This document shows positions 1 through 11,525 of a DNA stretch of 64,000 nucleotides, piece by piece. The notes under the pieces were generated by a model. The model did not search any database. It was not told the origin of the DNA and worked only from the letters and a program-made list of their open reading frames with translations. Made by a program: the position numbers and the translations under genes. The stretch comes from Dittrichia graveolens. Taxonomy: Eukaryota > Streptophyta > Magnoliopsida > Asterales > Asteraceae. The stretch covers positions 86,322,147 to 86,386,146 of the forward strand of contig JARJIL010000004.1 of assembly GCA_038502395.1 (NCBI GenBank). Reading direction: 5' to 3'. The first letter of the stretch is position 1, and every line of letters starts with the position of its first letter.

Positions 1-182
1 AGTTACAACAGTTGGAACTTTAATTATAATGAAAAGTAGCAAAACCAAGTTGAGTGAACTCCAGATTTTGGAGCTCGATCTATTTATGTTCGTAAGTCAC
101 GCCTACAAACAATTTTGTTGAATTTGACCTATGAAATCCACATTTCACATCTCCACACATGAAAGTAGGAATAGGAGTTTAT
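1..182. other. AT-rich flank, no gene seen
   Basis: Short stretch before the first LTR-like start. I see no open frame, repeat or RNA structure in it. Confidence 0.5.
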
Positions 183-644
183 TGTAACGACCCGAGAATG
201 TAGATTCCAATACTTTTTATTTTTTCATAGCAAATTCCTTCTTATGAAGAATTCGCCATGATATATCTGATATATGCAGATCTTTCTGATTCTCTAAGAA
301 TGAGGGGCAAGGGGATTGATCGAGAAAGATCTCTTGTTCTTATTTCGTCACCGTAGTAAATAGGAGAGAAAATATACGGATACAAAATTTTGACTGCTAC
401 TTAGTATCGGCAACAGATTTGAAAAAGTTCGATACGATATAAGATTTTTTTTTTCAAAACATTAGATCATGTATCAAGAGAGTAATGTGAGAAAAATGTA
501 TATCCTATTTTATTATTGGAAGTCCAGTTCAGCGTCATAAACTTTTTTATTGTCAATATCGATATCATCAAAACCTTGAGACTTGTTAGGAAAATATTAT
601 AATATTATTAATCGAGAAATAATGATATTTATAGAGTTTAATTT

Positions 645-645
<1 letters not shown>

Positions 646-677
<32 letters not shown>
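646..677. repeat. (AAT)n microsatellite
   Basis: About ten AAT units in an uninterrupted run inside the LTR-like fragment. Confidence 0.85.
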
Positions 678-848
678 TATGGAATATTATTATTTAAAGA
701 AAAGAAAAATCAAAATTATGGAAATCCGAAATAATGACGCAACGCGTTTGGGTAGCAGAACACGTGTCGAGGTTGCATGTGTCAGGCGGTTGCGTTAGTC
801 AGTTTCTGCATGTCGAAGAACACGACGCGTCGGGCCATTTTTAGTGTC

Positions 849-856
849 TATAAATA
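849..856 (+). promoter_or_regulatory. TATA-like box of the LTR fragment
   Basis: TATAAATA inside CTATAAATAC, 23 bases before a CA dinucleotide run (879-896). In plant LTRs the TATA box marks the U3/R promoter, so this probably drove the retroelement rather than a host gene. Inferred from sequence and position only. Confidence 0.35.
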
Positions 857-878
857 CAAAATCAATCTCAGCCATTTC

Positions 879-896
879 ACACACACACACACACAC
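879..896. repeat. (CA)n microsatellite
   Basis: Nine CA units just downstream of the TATA-like box. Confidence 0.85.
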
Positions 897-1218
897 TCAT
901 CCTTACCGTTACTCTTGTAAAATTTTAGAGAGATTCCAAGACTCTAGAGCGTATTTTGGAGTTGGGGCTTCGTTCTTACGTGATTGCAAGGTTCGGGTGT
1001 TACGGTGAAGCCATTTCGGACCAAGTTTCGACATCGGGTTCGTTTGTGGTGTTCTCAAGGAGTGTTTTGAAGCATGTAAGACTAGTTTTCGACGGTCCGT
1101 GTGCTAAGCTCGTCAATATAGGTTCGAGGTGATCGTTTTGTGCTGTTTCAGGTTAGTTTAGTAGATTTTTACAAAACCGAGTACAAAGACAAAACCTAAT
1201 TTTTGAAATAGAAGATGG

Positions 1219-1250
1219 TTATATATATATATATATATAAATATATATAT
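1219..1250. repeat. (TA)n microsatellite
   Basis: TA dinucleotide tract with one interruption. Confidence 0.8.
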
Positions 1251-1487
1251 TGTTGCATGTATGTTTGAACATGTGATACGCATGCTATGACAATTTACAG
1301 TTTACAACGGTTTATATACGATTACTTACGGTTACATGCATGCTCGAACTTAATGGACGAGTGTAGTATACTGTAGAGAGCTGAATTAATGACAGACCCA
1401 AAAGGGAGGCCGTGGTGGTGTTCCTCGGCTACCCGAAAAAGCCGAAGATATACCCGACCCCTTCAAACTAACCGCTACGGTCTGTCT

Positions 1488-2227
1488 TAGTAAAGATAGG
1501 CAACCATATAAAAGAAGTAATCATGATAAACTAAAATTATAATAATTTGACCATCTTCTAATCTTCTATTCTAATAGAAATAAAAAAAAACTAACATGCA
1601 TTAAATTTATTGTTTGATCTTAATCCTTCATTTAATAAAAATAAGATTAATTTTTCAATCTTGACCATCTATTTATTCAAAATTGAAATTTTAATTTTGA
1701 CATTTATTGGTAAAAATTTTTAAAAGAGTTTCAAATATGTTTCTCTTAAAACTTAAAATATCATATTTATCCATCGTAACTTATAAATATTATATTTAAC
1801 TTTTATAACATTTTCAAATATCACATTTAACCAAATATTTAATTTTATCATTTTAAATAGTTTTAATTATTTTAAATTCTATTTAATTATAACCAATAAA
1901 AACATGATTTTATTGTGCTAATTGTAACAACAATATTTAATGGTTTATACAAAAAATATAATTATGTCTTTTTCTATCATGATATCATGTTTACGCCTTC
2001 TCATCTGCACTCAACCTCGTATCAAAGCTTCTACCATTAGTCTAGGTGTTGAAGCTGTCTAGCATCATTTTTTTAAGTTCTTAGTTTTTCATATTTTATA
2101 ATCATTTAATAATTTTTATTAATATTTATAATTTTTTAAAACTAACTCGTGTAACACACATCATTTTAATCTAGTATTTTAGTAATGAGATACAACCACA
2201 TAAAAGAAGTAAATGATCATATAAAAT
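1488..2227 (+). repeat. Imperfect ~45-bp direct repeats flanking a Helitron
   Basis: The sequence around 1488-1536 recurs at 2180-2227. Both contain CAACCA, then ATAAAAGAAGTAA after a TAGTAA start. The two copies lie on either side of the Helitron at 1562-2174. Helitrons make no target duplication, so the pair is either an older local duplication or a hitchhiking copy. Confidence 0.5.
1562..2174 (+). mobile_element. Helitron, plus strand, non-autonomous
   Basis: The element starts TCTTCTATTC after a host A and ends CTAG before a host T (2171-2174, T at 2175), as expected for Helitrons, which insert between A and T. The interior is the same AT-rich family found on the minus strand at 3.1-5.0 kb: both carry a segment with ATGATATCATG and a GTCTAG-type motif in the same order. 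There is no Rep/helicase frame, so it is non-autonomous, about 613 bp. The 5' end is less certain than the 3' end. Confidence 0.55.
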
Positions 2228-2704
2228 GTGTTTATATATATAGGGCCTGTCAGTGAAATTTAGTAGCACTTGATGACCATAAAGAAAACACAAAAAGTAA
2301 GGAAAAACACACACACACTAACATTACATGCGCTTTAACCTACCTTCAACTTCTTTTCATCTTTCTTTTTTCACATTGATCATGAGATTGTGTGATCATA
2401 GTTTCCATGGTGGACTTTACTGTAGAAATTAATTCTTTTATAGATATTGGTTTGTTTTTAATAAGTTTTTATTTATTCGTGCAATACGTCATACGTTGAT
2501 TTTTTTTAACGGCAAAGAGGAAAAACTAGCCTTGAGTTTTGGCATGATCATCACCCAAGACTAACAAACCCAAAATATATAAATAAAAGGCTTTAAGCAA
2601 GACAATCAAAGCAAAAGTACATAGTACAATTACAATTAGAAAGGAGATAAAGAATTACAACACTACATAGCCCAATTTAATGACTTAAAATTGGCTCTAA
2701 ACTT
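2228..2704. other. No gene; AT-rich, possible LINE tail
   Basis: A poly-T run followed by AACGGCAAAGAGG near 2497-2520 could be the reverse complement of a LINE 3' tail, but no reverse transcriptase remnant is attached. Nothing else is recognisable. Confidence 0.3.
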
Positions 2705-3115
2705 ATCTAAGTAAATAATCAAAGTTTTTTTTCAAATAGTTTTACCATAAAGTTTGAATTTATTATTATTTAATCCTCAAAGTTACACCTTCTTTTTGGT
2801 TTAAACCTTAAAGTTTTTTCCTAAACGATTTAACCCTTAGCTTGTTGTTAAAAAATGGTTCAGCCCTCTAAGTTTTGTTAACTTTTTAATAAAAGGTAAA
2901 ATACATAATAAGTAAAGAGGGTAAAATCGAAAACCATACAAAACTTAAGTGATTACTCATTTTTTTTAACAAAACTTCAAGGTTTAAATCATTTAAAAAA
3001 AGTTTGAGGTTTAAATCATAACAAATTGAAACTTTATGGTAATATCGTTCAGAAAAAAACTTTGATGTTTAACCAAAATTGAAAGAAAACATTAATGATT
3101 AAACAATTATTAACC
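2705..3115. mobile_element. Inverted-repeat (fold-back) element
   Basis: The left arm (about 2722-2830) and right arm (about 2985-3115) are imperfect reverse complements, sharing blocks such as ACCATAAAGTTT and ATCAAAGTTTTTTT. The arms surround a short unique centre. This fits a miniature inverted-repeat element. I could not settle the exact ends or a target duplication, so the superfamily is open. A possibly related AT-rich stretch lies near 49.0-49.2 kb. Confidence 0.45.
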
Positions 3116-3671
3116 CTTAAAACAATAACTACTTAAGTTTCAATATATTTGCATTGTGTAATTTTCACAAATTAATATGCGAAAGAAATGAGAAATTTTA
3201 AAAATGAAACACATATTATGTCAACAACCAATACCAATAGTGGAAGCAATGATATGAGGGGAGAGCAAACTTGATGACTGAAACTTGATATCATGATAGG
3301 ATGAGATGTTACTGTATTTCTTACTTTTTTGTACAAGTTGTCGATCATTATTATTATAATTAGAATCAATAAAGTCAAATATTTATTGGTTATAATTAAA
3401 AAGAATTTAAAATTATTAGAAAATATTTTAAAATAATAAAACTAAGATTTGGTTAACTATGATATTCTCAAAATGTTATAAAGGATAAATATGCTATTTA
3501 TAAATTAGGGTGGACAAAAAATGATATTTTATTTTTTAAGAAAGTCATATAAGAGATACTACTATCTAATAATCTTGTTTCATATTAAAGTTAAATTTGA
3601 ATCCAATTTTGACTAAAAGAAGTCAAAATTAGATTTTAATTTTTATTAAATAGATGGTGGAGATCAAATTT
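3116..3671 (-). mobile_element. Decayed Helitron copy 1
   Basis: AT-rich copy of the family at 1562-2174 in opposite orientation. It shares, in order, TGATATCATGATA, a CAAGTTGTCGATCATTATT-type block, AAAACTAAGATTTGGTTAA and GTTATAAAGGATAAATATG with the next copies. No clean TC or CTAG terminus was found, so the limits are approximate. Confidence 0.45.
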
Positions 3672-4247
3672 TAACTGCCCATGTAATACAAGAGTTGCTT
3701 TTAAAAAGGATAGATATCAAACATTAACAAAAAGGTATTAGATAATTATAAAACGTGAAAGAGATGAGAATTCAAAAAAATGAAAATAGACGAATCAACA
3801 CCCAGTCGAGCTTTAAATGGGTCGACGCGAGAGTGGGGCAAACATGGCAGTAGAAGCGAGACATCATGATACGAAGAGACGTGATTGTATTTATTGTACA
3901 AGTCATCGATCATTACTGTTACAATTAGAAACATAATGTTAAGTCTGTATTGATTAAAAAAGAACTTAAAATGATTTTATAAAATGATAAAACTAAGATT
4001 TTGGTTAAATATTATGTTTTAAAATATTATAAAGCATAAATATGATATTTGTAAATAATAGTGGAGAAATATGATATTTTAAAATTTAAGAAAGAGGTAT
4101 ATGAAATTTTGATTCATATTAAAGTTAAAATCAAATCTAATTTTGGCTGAGAAAAATTAAAATTAAATTTTAACTTTTATTTAAATTAATGGCTAGTGTT
4201 GTCTAATAAATTATAGTTATGTTAGTCTTTTATTTATATAAGACTAA
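3672..4247 (-). mobile_element. Helitron copy 2
   Basis: Second tandem copy. Its 3' side (low coordinates) holds a degenerate hairpin region (GCCCATGTAATACA). Its 5' side ends in TAGTCTTTTATTTATATAAGA, close to the 5' end of the complete copy at 6036. No Helitron protein is encoded. Confidence 0.45.
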
Positions 4248-5028
4248 ATTAGATGTCCGCATGATACATTGTTTGGGCAAATTGCATTAAAATACAACGA
4301 ACTTTGTCTTAGTTACTATTATATACAATCAACTTTATTTTCTTAAAAATAATACAATCAACTTACATAAAGACACATGAAAAAGTTGTTTGCATACAAT
4401 GAGATAATTATGAAAGTTAATTGTATTAATTTTAAAATTTTAAAGTTGGTTGTATACAATGATAACTAAGACAAAATTTATTGTATTTTCATGCAATTTA
4501 CCCTACATTGTTTGGTCTAACAAAATCATAAATATTAAAAATTAATAAAAAGTATTAAATAATTATGAAACACGAAAGAAATGATGATAGACGACGTCAA
4601 CACCCAGACTAGCGGTGGAAGCGTCGACACGAGGTTGAAGAAAGACATGGCGGAAGAAGCATGATATCATGATAAGAAGAAACAATATTGTATTTCTTAT
4701 AAAAACTATCAGTCATTATTGTTACAATTAGAACAATAAGGTCAAATATTTATTGGTTATAAAACAAAAACTTTTTAAAATAATTATATATTATTTTAAA
4801 ATGACAAAATAATTTTTTTTGTCAAATATGATAATTTAAAATATTATAAAGGGTTAATATGATATTTGTAAATTTATGGTGAACAAATATAATATTTTAA
4901 GGTTTAAGAATGGTATATATGAAATTTCTCTAATAATTTTAATTCAATTTTGAATTCCAATTTTGGTTAAATGAATGGTCAAAATTATGTCAAATTTTGA
5001 ATTCCAATTATTATTATTATTATTATTA
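4248..5028 (-). mobile_element. Helitron copy 3, split by a MITE
   Basis: Third tandem copy. A degenerate 3' end (TTAGATGTCCGCATGATACA) abuts copy 2, and the body resumes after the MITE at 4275-4503. It contains ATGATGATAGACGACGTCA, ATGATATCATGATAAG and the shared GTTATAAA..TTGTAAAT blocks. The high-coordinate end runs into an ATT repeat, so its 5' terminus is lost. Confidence 0.45.
4275..4503. mobile_element. MITE with ~90-bp TIRs and 10-bp target duplication
   Basis: It starts GGGCAAATTGCATTAAAA and ends with the near-complement TTTTCATGCAATTTACCC. The arms are nearly perfect inverted repeats over about 90 bp, so the whole 229-bp element can fold back. It is flanked on both sides by TACATTGTTT (4265-4274 and 4504-4513). 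A 9-10 bp duplication and long TIRs fit a Mutator-type MITE. Relatives lie at 48479-48785, 58265-58572 and 58582-58860. Confidence 0.8.
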
Positions 5029-6036
5029 CTAGATAAGTGTCCCGTATACTACACGGGCGAGTAGAAATAACTGATATTAAATAATAGCTAACGTAATTAA
5101 ATAATATTGTTTATATTAGAGAGGAAATTCATGTAATATACGAAGGAGAAGAAATATTTGATGTGAAATAGTAACGTATATAAATCACGAATAATATTGT
5201 AATTAAATTAACAATAAATGTGCGTTGAGTATGTCAATTACAAATTAGGACAAATTTTAAGGATGGAAACAATGGAGGAATGAGATATGTAATAAGCACA
5301 ATACATATGTTTTAGTGGCACAATATACTATTTGACATAATGATATAATTAAAGTAAAAATAGAATGGACTATTTTAATTGGTTGTTTACTTAACACACA
5401 CAAAAAACAAAAAGGATTTGAAACAATGAGGATTTTATACATACGGGCGGTGGTGATGTCTTCGAAAATCAAAAGAGATTGGAGAGGTTACTCGGTAAGG
5501 AGAGACTTAATTATCTGAACATCCAGAATCCCTAATCATTTACTGTAAACCAACTTAAAATAGAATTATTTGTTATCTTGCAACATATGTAAAAAATGTA
5601 GATATAAATTACGATAAGGATAAAATTAGCACGATAAGATTTACAAAATATATAATAAATAAATAAGTTAGATAAGTATAAATACTTTGAATATGTGATA
5701 AGTTTATTTTCTTTGATAAATATAACTATTCCTTTTATCTTTTGGAATGTTTAGTTAAATACTGTAACAATGATTGAATTGTCAATTAAACCATATACGA
5801 TGGTGATTTATCCTAACTAACGTCTAAATAATAAATTTAATATTTTTTTATTTAAAATCAATTAAAGCAATAAGATTACATGGGTTATCCAAGGGTTTAT
5901 AATTAATTTAACTCTAAAAAGTTAAAATTGATTTTTTAATTTTAATAGAATGAATAATAAGATTAAATATTTTATTAAATGAAAGGTTATCGTCTAATAA
6001 AATTTATCTATTTAGTCTTTTATTTATATTATAAGA
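5029..6036 (-). mobile_element. Helitron, minus strand, both ends present
   Basis: Read on the minus strand it starts TCTTATAATATAAATAAAAG (6036) after a host A and ends CTAG (5029-5032) before a host T. Just inside the 3' end is the expected hairpin: CCCGT and ACGGG separated by a short loop. It is about 1.0 kb with no Rep/helicase frame, hence non-autonomous. It abuts copy 3 in the same orientation. Confidence 0.65.
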
Positions 6037-6267
6037 TTATTATAAGATTACAACTAATTGAAATACTACAATTCTGTCACAAGCATAAACACACACGCAA
6101 CCATATACAAAAAAATACACACATATATTATCGATGAAATCAAGATATAAATCCAAATTAATGAGAACTTGAAACCGAAATCTCAGAACTAATTACAATC
6201 ATAAACGCTAAAAACGTACTTTATATAACTAAATCATGTTTGTTATGTATAGAATTAAATCAGTCTT

Positions 6268-6661
6268 AGGGGCTGTTTTTTAAAACAGAATGATTTAACA
6301 CTGAATGATTATATGGTCTGAATAATTCAAAGGCTCTGAATGAATCTGCCTCTGAATGTGATATGCCGTTTGATAAAGGTTCTGAATAAACAATTTGAAT
6401 GATGCAAATGATCATTTTAACCTTAATAGTGATATATTTATTATATTATAAGATATGATTGTTTAACAAGATAAAGTGCGAAAGAAGGAGTATTAGGGTA
6501 AAAATACTTGATGCTTAATGATTCAGAATGCACTTTAAGGTGGAATGATTCAGCATAGTTTTCATTCAGAGGCTGCAATCAAACACGCTGAATGCTGAAT
6601 GATTCAACATTCAGTGCTGAATTGTTGAATGATTCCATTAAGCAGCAAACAAACAGCCCTT
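6268..6661. mobile_element. hAT-type MITE (AGGGGCTGTTT ends)
   Basis: Starts AGGGGCTGTTT and ends AAACAGCCCTT. The interior is built around repeats of CTGAATGATT. Ends of this kind are typical of plant hAT MITEs. I could not confirm an 8-bp target duplication. A degenerate internal copy lies at 12140-12400. Confidence 0.6.
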
Positions 6662-7505
6662 TACTTGTGCAATTGTTCTCACTATGATTTTTTAGAAAAC
6701 CCATTTTTTAAGGCTAGAGTTATCATTCATAACAAAGTGATAGTTACAAAAATACAAAGATCTTCAAGATGGAGAACAATGAATCAACAATCGAACCTAT
6801 CAAATTAAACACCAGTGAAGAGGTTTTTTACTGACTAAACAGGGTAGCAGTTAGCTAACCAACCCCCAACCCCCAGAGGGTTAGCAACACAAAGAGGCCA
6901 ATTGCAGGAACCTTTTTTACTTCTATTCTTCATATAAATTAGCGATTTACTTTGTATCAAAGAGAATGTATCGTGATAAATTATTTAAGAAAAACAAAAT
7001 TTTTATGATAAATTATTTAAGTGGTTTCAAAATTACGATATTAAGAATTTTCAGTTCAAAATGGACTAATCACTAATTTAGTCATCGTAAAAAGAAGTTA
7101 TAAATATCAAATACATTTATTACTAAAAGTAAGTGACAACATTTGTCTATAACTAAAGTTGCTTATTAATTTAGTATTTTGAAAATTATTAATAAAAATA
7201 TTTATCAGAATTGCGTATAAAAATTACCTTTACAGCTTTACTTGATGAAAATATTTATAAGAGTTTTAAGTACAAAATTAACAATTAAAATTAGCTCCAT
7301 CTACGTTTTGGCTTTGTGTCCACTCACTGACCCACAACTCTCTCTCTCTGCTGATAGCAAGTAATTGGTTTCTGGGCCTGCTGGCTACACGCTATCATCC
7401 CCCACTTGCCTTTACATCGCCCTCGCAGGCTCGCTAGTCGCCGCCCATCTAAAAGGAATGTGATTTGAAACAACAATAATTTCCTATACATAATAAAAAA
7501 ATATT
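6662..7505. other. No gene recognised
   Basis: AT-rich with a GC-richer patch at 7320-7450 that includes a CT run. No open frame, repeat partner or RNA structure was found. Confidence 0.4.
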
Positions 7506-8024
7506 TAGGGGTGCATGGTTATGGGTACGGGTGTTAAAAAAGCTCGAACCCGATAAAAACCTGACCCAATCTAAATCCGAAGAAAGCAAATATGGTCGGA
7601 TTTAATCGGGTCAATAAGTTCAAATCGGGTTTACCGACCCAATTAGAGTCGGGTTTTGGGTTGCTTTTAACAAAAAAAATTGGGTTAGGGTTAACCCAAA
7701 TAACCCGATTAACATTTTTGAATTTTTCTTAGAAATAATATAAAAAAATATCACAGAATGTCACACAATTAATTCAAGTTAAACCTATAAGTTCACTTCA
7801 GTTTCTGTCCATGTTCATATATAGCTAAAGAAATGTATGCAGTTTTGTTTCTAAATGAGTCTGTTCTATAACTCCATTGTTGCGTTTATTAAAAAATTTG
7901 GCCGGTAACATATGTTTGCGTTATTCTTGAACTCCTCCTACTATTACATATATGCACATAGCCTTGTCCATTTTATGAAGGCACAAAAATAGGAATTAAA
8001 AACCCAATTACATTTTTGATTAAT

Positions 8025-10234
8025 TGTAACATCCTCGATTTGGGTCTAGCTATTAGATGTGTAATTAAAATTGTAAGCTAGTTATGATAATGAAAAATTA
8101 ATTGTATATTAATGTGTAAATATATGTATATATTGAAAGATAATTAAGTAAAAGAAAAGAATGAAAATGAATTAAAGGAATCCAGAGGCGGTGCCTCTGG
8201 ATTGTGATCTATATAAAAAGAAAAAGTCAAATGTGGTCAAAGTTACCAAAAGCAAGAACAACCACAAAGACTCTCGGATTCTCTCGTCTCTTTCTCTCTA
8301 CATTCTCTCGGTTTTCTTGAAGCCCAGATTTTGGTGTTTTGATTCCACTCAAAGGTAAAATACTTGTTTGTTGTTAAGGATCAATACATATGAAACTGTT
8401 TTTATGATTAAAAAGCATGATTGAAACTCAAATCCTTGCAAAACACTACTTAGAACATAAAAAGCTTACTTTGCAAGTGGGTTTTATATGTTTGGTGTTA
8501 TTGTGTGGATTTGATGTGTTTTCAAAGCCATACCAACGAAAATGAGTGTTTTCAGAATGTATAAATGTCAAAACAAACAAGAAACAAGCTCTGGAAATAA
8601 GCCATTGAAGACGGCGGTTTCCATGATTAGAACAATCGGATTCCGAGACATGAAGGTGTCGGAATTCGCATGTTGACAATCCGATTAAGTGTCGGATTCC
8701 GAGACTTTAGGGTGTCGGAATCCGTATGTCTAAATCCGCATGATTAAATCCGTATTATGGGTCTAAATCCGATAAGTATCGGATTTCCTAATGTCCACAT
8801 GTAAATTGCAAGTCAAAATCCGAAAGTATCGGATTTTGTTGTAAGTGTCGGATTCCGACAAAAGTGTCGGATTCCGATAAAGGTATCCGATTCCGATTGA
8901 AGGTCGGATTTCCAACTTTGTGACCAAGTTTCCAAGTGCATAAGTGTTGAAATCCGATAAGTATCGGATTTCGCAAAGTATCAGATTTTCCTTTGAAGTG
9001 TCGGATTTCATGGAATCCGACAGTCTGTCGGATTTGTGTGGAATCCGGATTTGGGGGATTTCCTTTATTGGCTTTGTAGCTATTCTAAGTATGTTGAGAT
9101 AATAATTTAAATCCTAATGTTCTAGGTGAAAGTGATATCCTAGACCAGACAAGAAGTTAAATAACTATCTGTTAAGTCACTCAGGTGAGTACCGACTTTC
9201 ATAAGTCTCAGTAGAGCAGGAATTATGTGTTAAGTGATTCCAGTACGAATGTACTCATAAGTTAATAAGTAAGAATTGCCATGTTACTTAAAGTGTAATG
9301 CCATGCTAAATACTTGTTGTAAGTAAGTTAAGTGCATGCCAGCGGGATCCAGTACTGGAACCGCTTAGTTAAATAAATGCTATGCATGATGCTGATTCTG
9401 AATGAATCAGTTAAGTGAAGATATGATAAATGTATGCTAGGGATCCAGATTGGATCCATAAAGAAATAACTGAATGTAAATGCATGCTAAAAGAAGTAAA
9501 TGAATATGCATGCTAAGTAAATGAACAAGATAAGTGTATGTGTTCGTGAACATCAGCAAGCATGGTTAAGGTCAGCCGGTTAGCTGGATCCCAAGGACCC
9601 TTGATCAGGAGATTCGGGATTTAACGGTGATTCGAGGTAACATTCCGGATCATAGGTTCTGCAGAACCGCCGTGCCTTATATCATGAGGGTTAATCAGTC
9701 AGAAATGGATGAGTTACCTAAGGAGCCTCTGGTTCCGTTAACGATGCTTGGTGGACTGCTTTATGCTCCCCCACCAGCGCGGAGGGTTGTGTCTGATCCC
9801 CCGGTGTATTGGTGTTGAGCGGGACTAGCTATCCTGCAAGAAACAACTTATACCGATCGTGTCAGCACACCACAATATGGTAGGATAGCATTGTATGCTT
9901 ATTCCTGAAATGCATGTTCTTACTCTAATGAAGTTTATGCCAAGTTTGTGCTCACTAGCTAAGTGTAGCTAACGGTGCCATGTTAACTGCTTTTGCAAAT
10001 CAAAGATAGATTACCTGGTGAGCCGGGTCCCCTGCCTCTGGATATTTTGGCTGGAACACTTTTGTTGTAATAAATACATTATGGTCGGTTGTTTTGTAGA
10101 GTAACACCTGATACTGAAACAATGCTTTATGTAAATATTCCGCTGTTTAATGATACATGATCGTGATTAAGTTCACGTTTGTTTAAAAACGCAAATTTTT
10201 ACTAAAATCTAGTATAAGCAAAGCTGGTGTTACA
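8025..10234 (+). mobile_element. Solo LTR with perfect TTAAT duplication
   Basis: Starts TGTAACATCCTC and ends GGTGTTACA, giving a 7-bp terminal inverted repeat. It is flanked by TTAAT on both sides (8020-8024, 10235-10239). There is no PBS, polypurine tract or coding region, so this is a single LTR left after LTR-LTR recombination. Related LTRs lie at 25553-27647, 35559-37382 and 42170-44309. Notable interior parts are a TCGGAT array (8650-9045) and the palindrome GGTTCTGCAGAACC (9655-9668). Confidence 0.88.
8650..9045 (+). repeat. TCGGAT/ATCCGA motif array inside the LTR
   Basis: About twenty irregularly spaced copies of TCGGATTCCGA-like motifs, many preceded by GTG or AAG. Spacers vary, so it is not a simple tandem repeat. 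Several copies contain CCGAC on one strand. Comparable arrays occur in the other LTRs of this window. Confidence 0.75.
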
Positions 10235-10440
10235 TTAATAGTCCTTTAAACCTGATTAACCCGAAACCCGATCGGTTTAACCCGATTAACACCCATAGTT
10301 GGAGGTTTTAGGAGGTAAGGAATGGAAATGAGAATGATTAATATTGTTTGGTTATGGAAAAATATAATAAATCATTACCCATTAATGACTAATAAATCAT
10401 TTCCCAGTAAATTGAGAATAATGAATTTAGGGTAATAAAT

Positions 10441-11525
10441 TCAGGTATGTGTGTGTCCCCACTGATCACCACCATCATCACCGACCACCACCAATATTGC
10501 TACTACCACTCTTCGGTGCCACCACCGATTGTCGTCGTCACCGCCGCCACCACCATCAGCCGCAACCATTACACCATTGTAACTCGTCGCACAATCACCG
10601 CCACCACCAATATCGGTACCGCCATTGACCACTACTGCCACCATCACCGACGCTGCCTCGACCACTACATCATCGTAACTTGTTTCACAATCACCACCAC
10701 CACTGCCACCGCCACCACTACACTATACCACATCATAGACCATTGTTTCCGTCACTGCCACCACTACACTCTACCACCATCATAGACCGCTACTACCTCA
10801 CCACAACCCAGGGTTCTAAAAAACGCGCCATGGCGCAACTCCGCCATTAAGAAATAGCCCTTGACGGTGGGGTTAGACGTGAAGTAAGACAAGGCGGCAT
10901 AAGGCGCGCCTTTACGCCCCAAATGGCGAGTTTTTTAAGGCATGACACGCAAAAAATACCTTTTTAAAAAAATTGACTTTTTTATATACATTTTGCAATC
11001 GTGTGTATTGAACTTCTGTAATTTGTATATGTTACTTTGCTCCTAATTTGTGCAACTTCGTGTAATTTGTATATTAATAATAATAAATTGGATACAAATA
11101 TTTATAAAATATATACAAAATTGCTGCCTTAAGTGCCGACTTAAAAAACGTCACGACTTCTAAAGCTTGAGGCTTACCCTTGCTGCCACGCCGCGCCTTA
11201 CATTATTTAGAACTATGCCACCAGCACACTCTACTACCATCATAGAGCGCTGTCGTCCCCACCACCACTACACTGTACTACCATCATAACTCGTCGACTA
11301 CCAGAACCACCTGTGGCTGTGGTAACCACCATCGTCACCAACTACCACCCGCTGTCACTAATTGACATTAATCGCTGCCTTAATCATTGCTGTCATTGCC
11401 ACTGACTATCAGCACTAACAGCTGTTGTCACCATCATCAACCACTAACACAACTTACTATTGCCACTAATAACAATCAACACCACTGACCACCACTACCG
11501 ACTACTACCACCGCCATAAGATGTA
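10441..11525. repeat. CAC/CCA-rich low-complexity tract
   Basis: Degenerate trinucleotide sequence dominated by CAC, ACC and CAT, with repeated phrases such as ACCATCATAGA. It is interrupted by the hAT-like element at 10810-11216. Open frames on both strands here are compositional and not coding. Confidence 0.7.
10810..11216. mobile_element. hAT-like MITE with GTTCTAAA ends
   Basis: Starts AGGGTTCTAAAAAACGCGCC and ends near GCGCCTTACATTATTTAGAAC, giving imperfect terminal inverted repeats. The subterminal regions are GC-rich with GGCG blocks and the centre is AT-rich. It sits inside the CAC-rich tract and divides it. I could not identify a clear 8-bp duplication. Confidence 0.5.

Larger units (their letters stand above)
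183..1561 (+). mobile_element. Probable LTR fragment starting TGTAACGACCCG
   Basis: The stretch opens with TGTAACGACCCG, a start common to plant Ty3-type LTRs. It contains a TATA-like box (849-856) followed by a CA repeat and a 5'-leader-like GC-richer part, which fits a U3-R-U5 layout. I could not find a matching 3' terminus or a 5-bp target duplication. A GGTTACA near 1335 is a possible end but its flank does not match TTTAT before 183. Treat it as a truncated or decayed LTR. No coding sequence is attached to it. Confidence 0.4.
7506..10296. mobile_element. hAT-like element split by a solo LTR
   Basis: The left part starts TAGGGGTGCATGG and is rich in CGGGT and ACCCG. The right part (10240-10296) carries GATTAACCCGAAACCCG and ends AACACCCATA, the approximate complement of the start. 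Without the 2.2-kb LTR the element would be about 0.57 kb. The ends look hAT-like, but no matching target duplication is visible and no transposase is present. Confidence 0.45.

Noticed and set aside
2490..2650. Possible LINE 3' tail in reverse
   Set aside because: Only a poly-T run and a short AACGGCAAAG phrase support it; no reverse transcriptase remnant or target duplication.
10441..10785. Overlapping 70-110-codon frames on both strands
   Set aside because: They cover a CAC/CCA-rich tract; the peptides are low-complexity H/T/V runs with no family resemblance.
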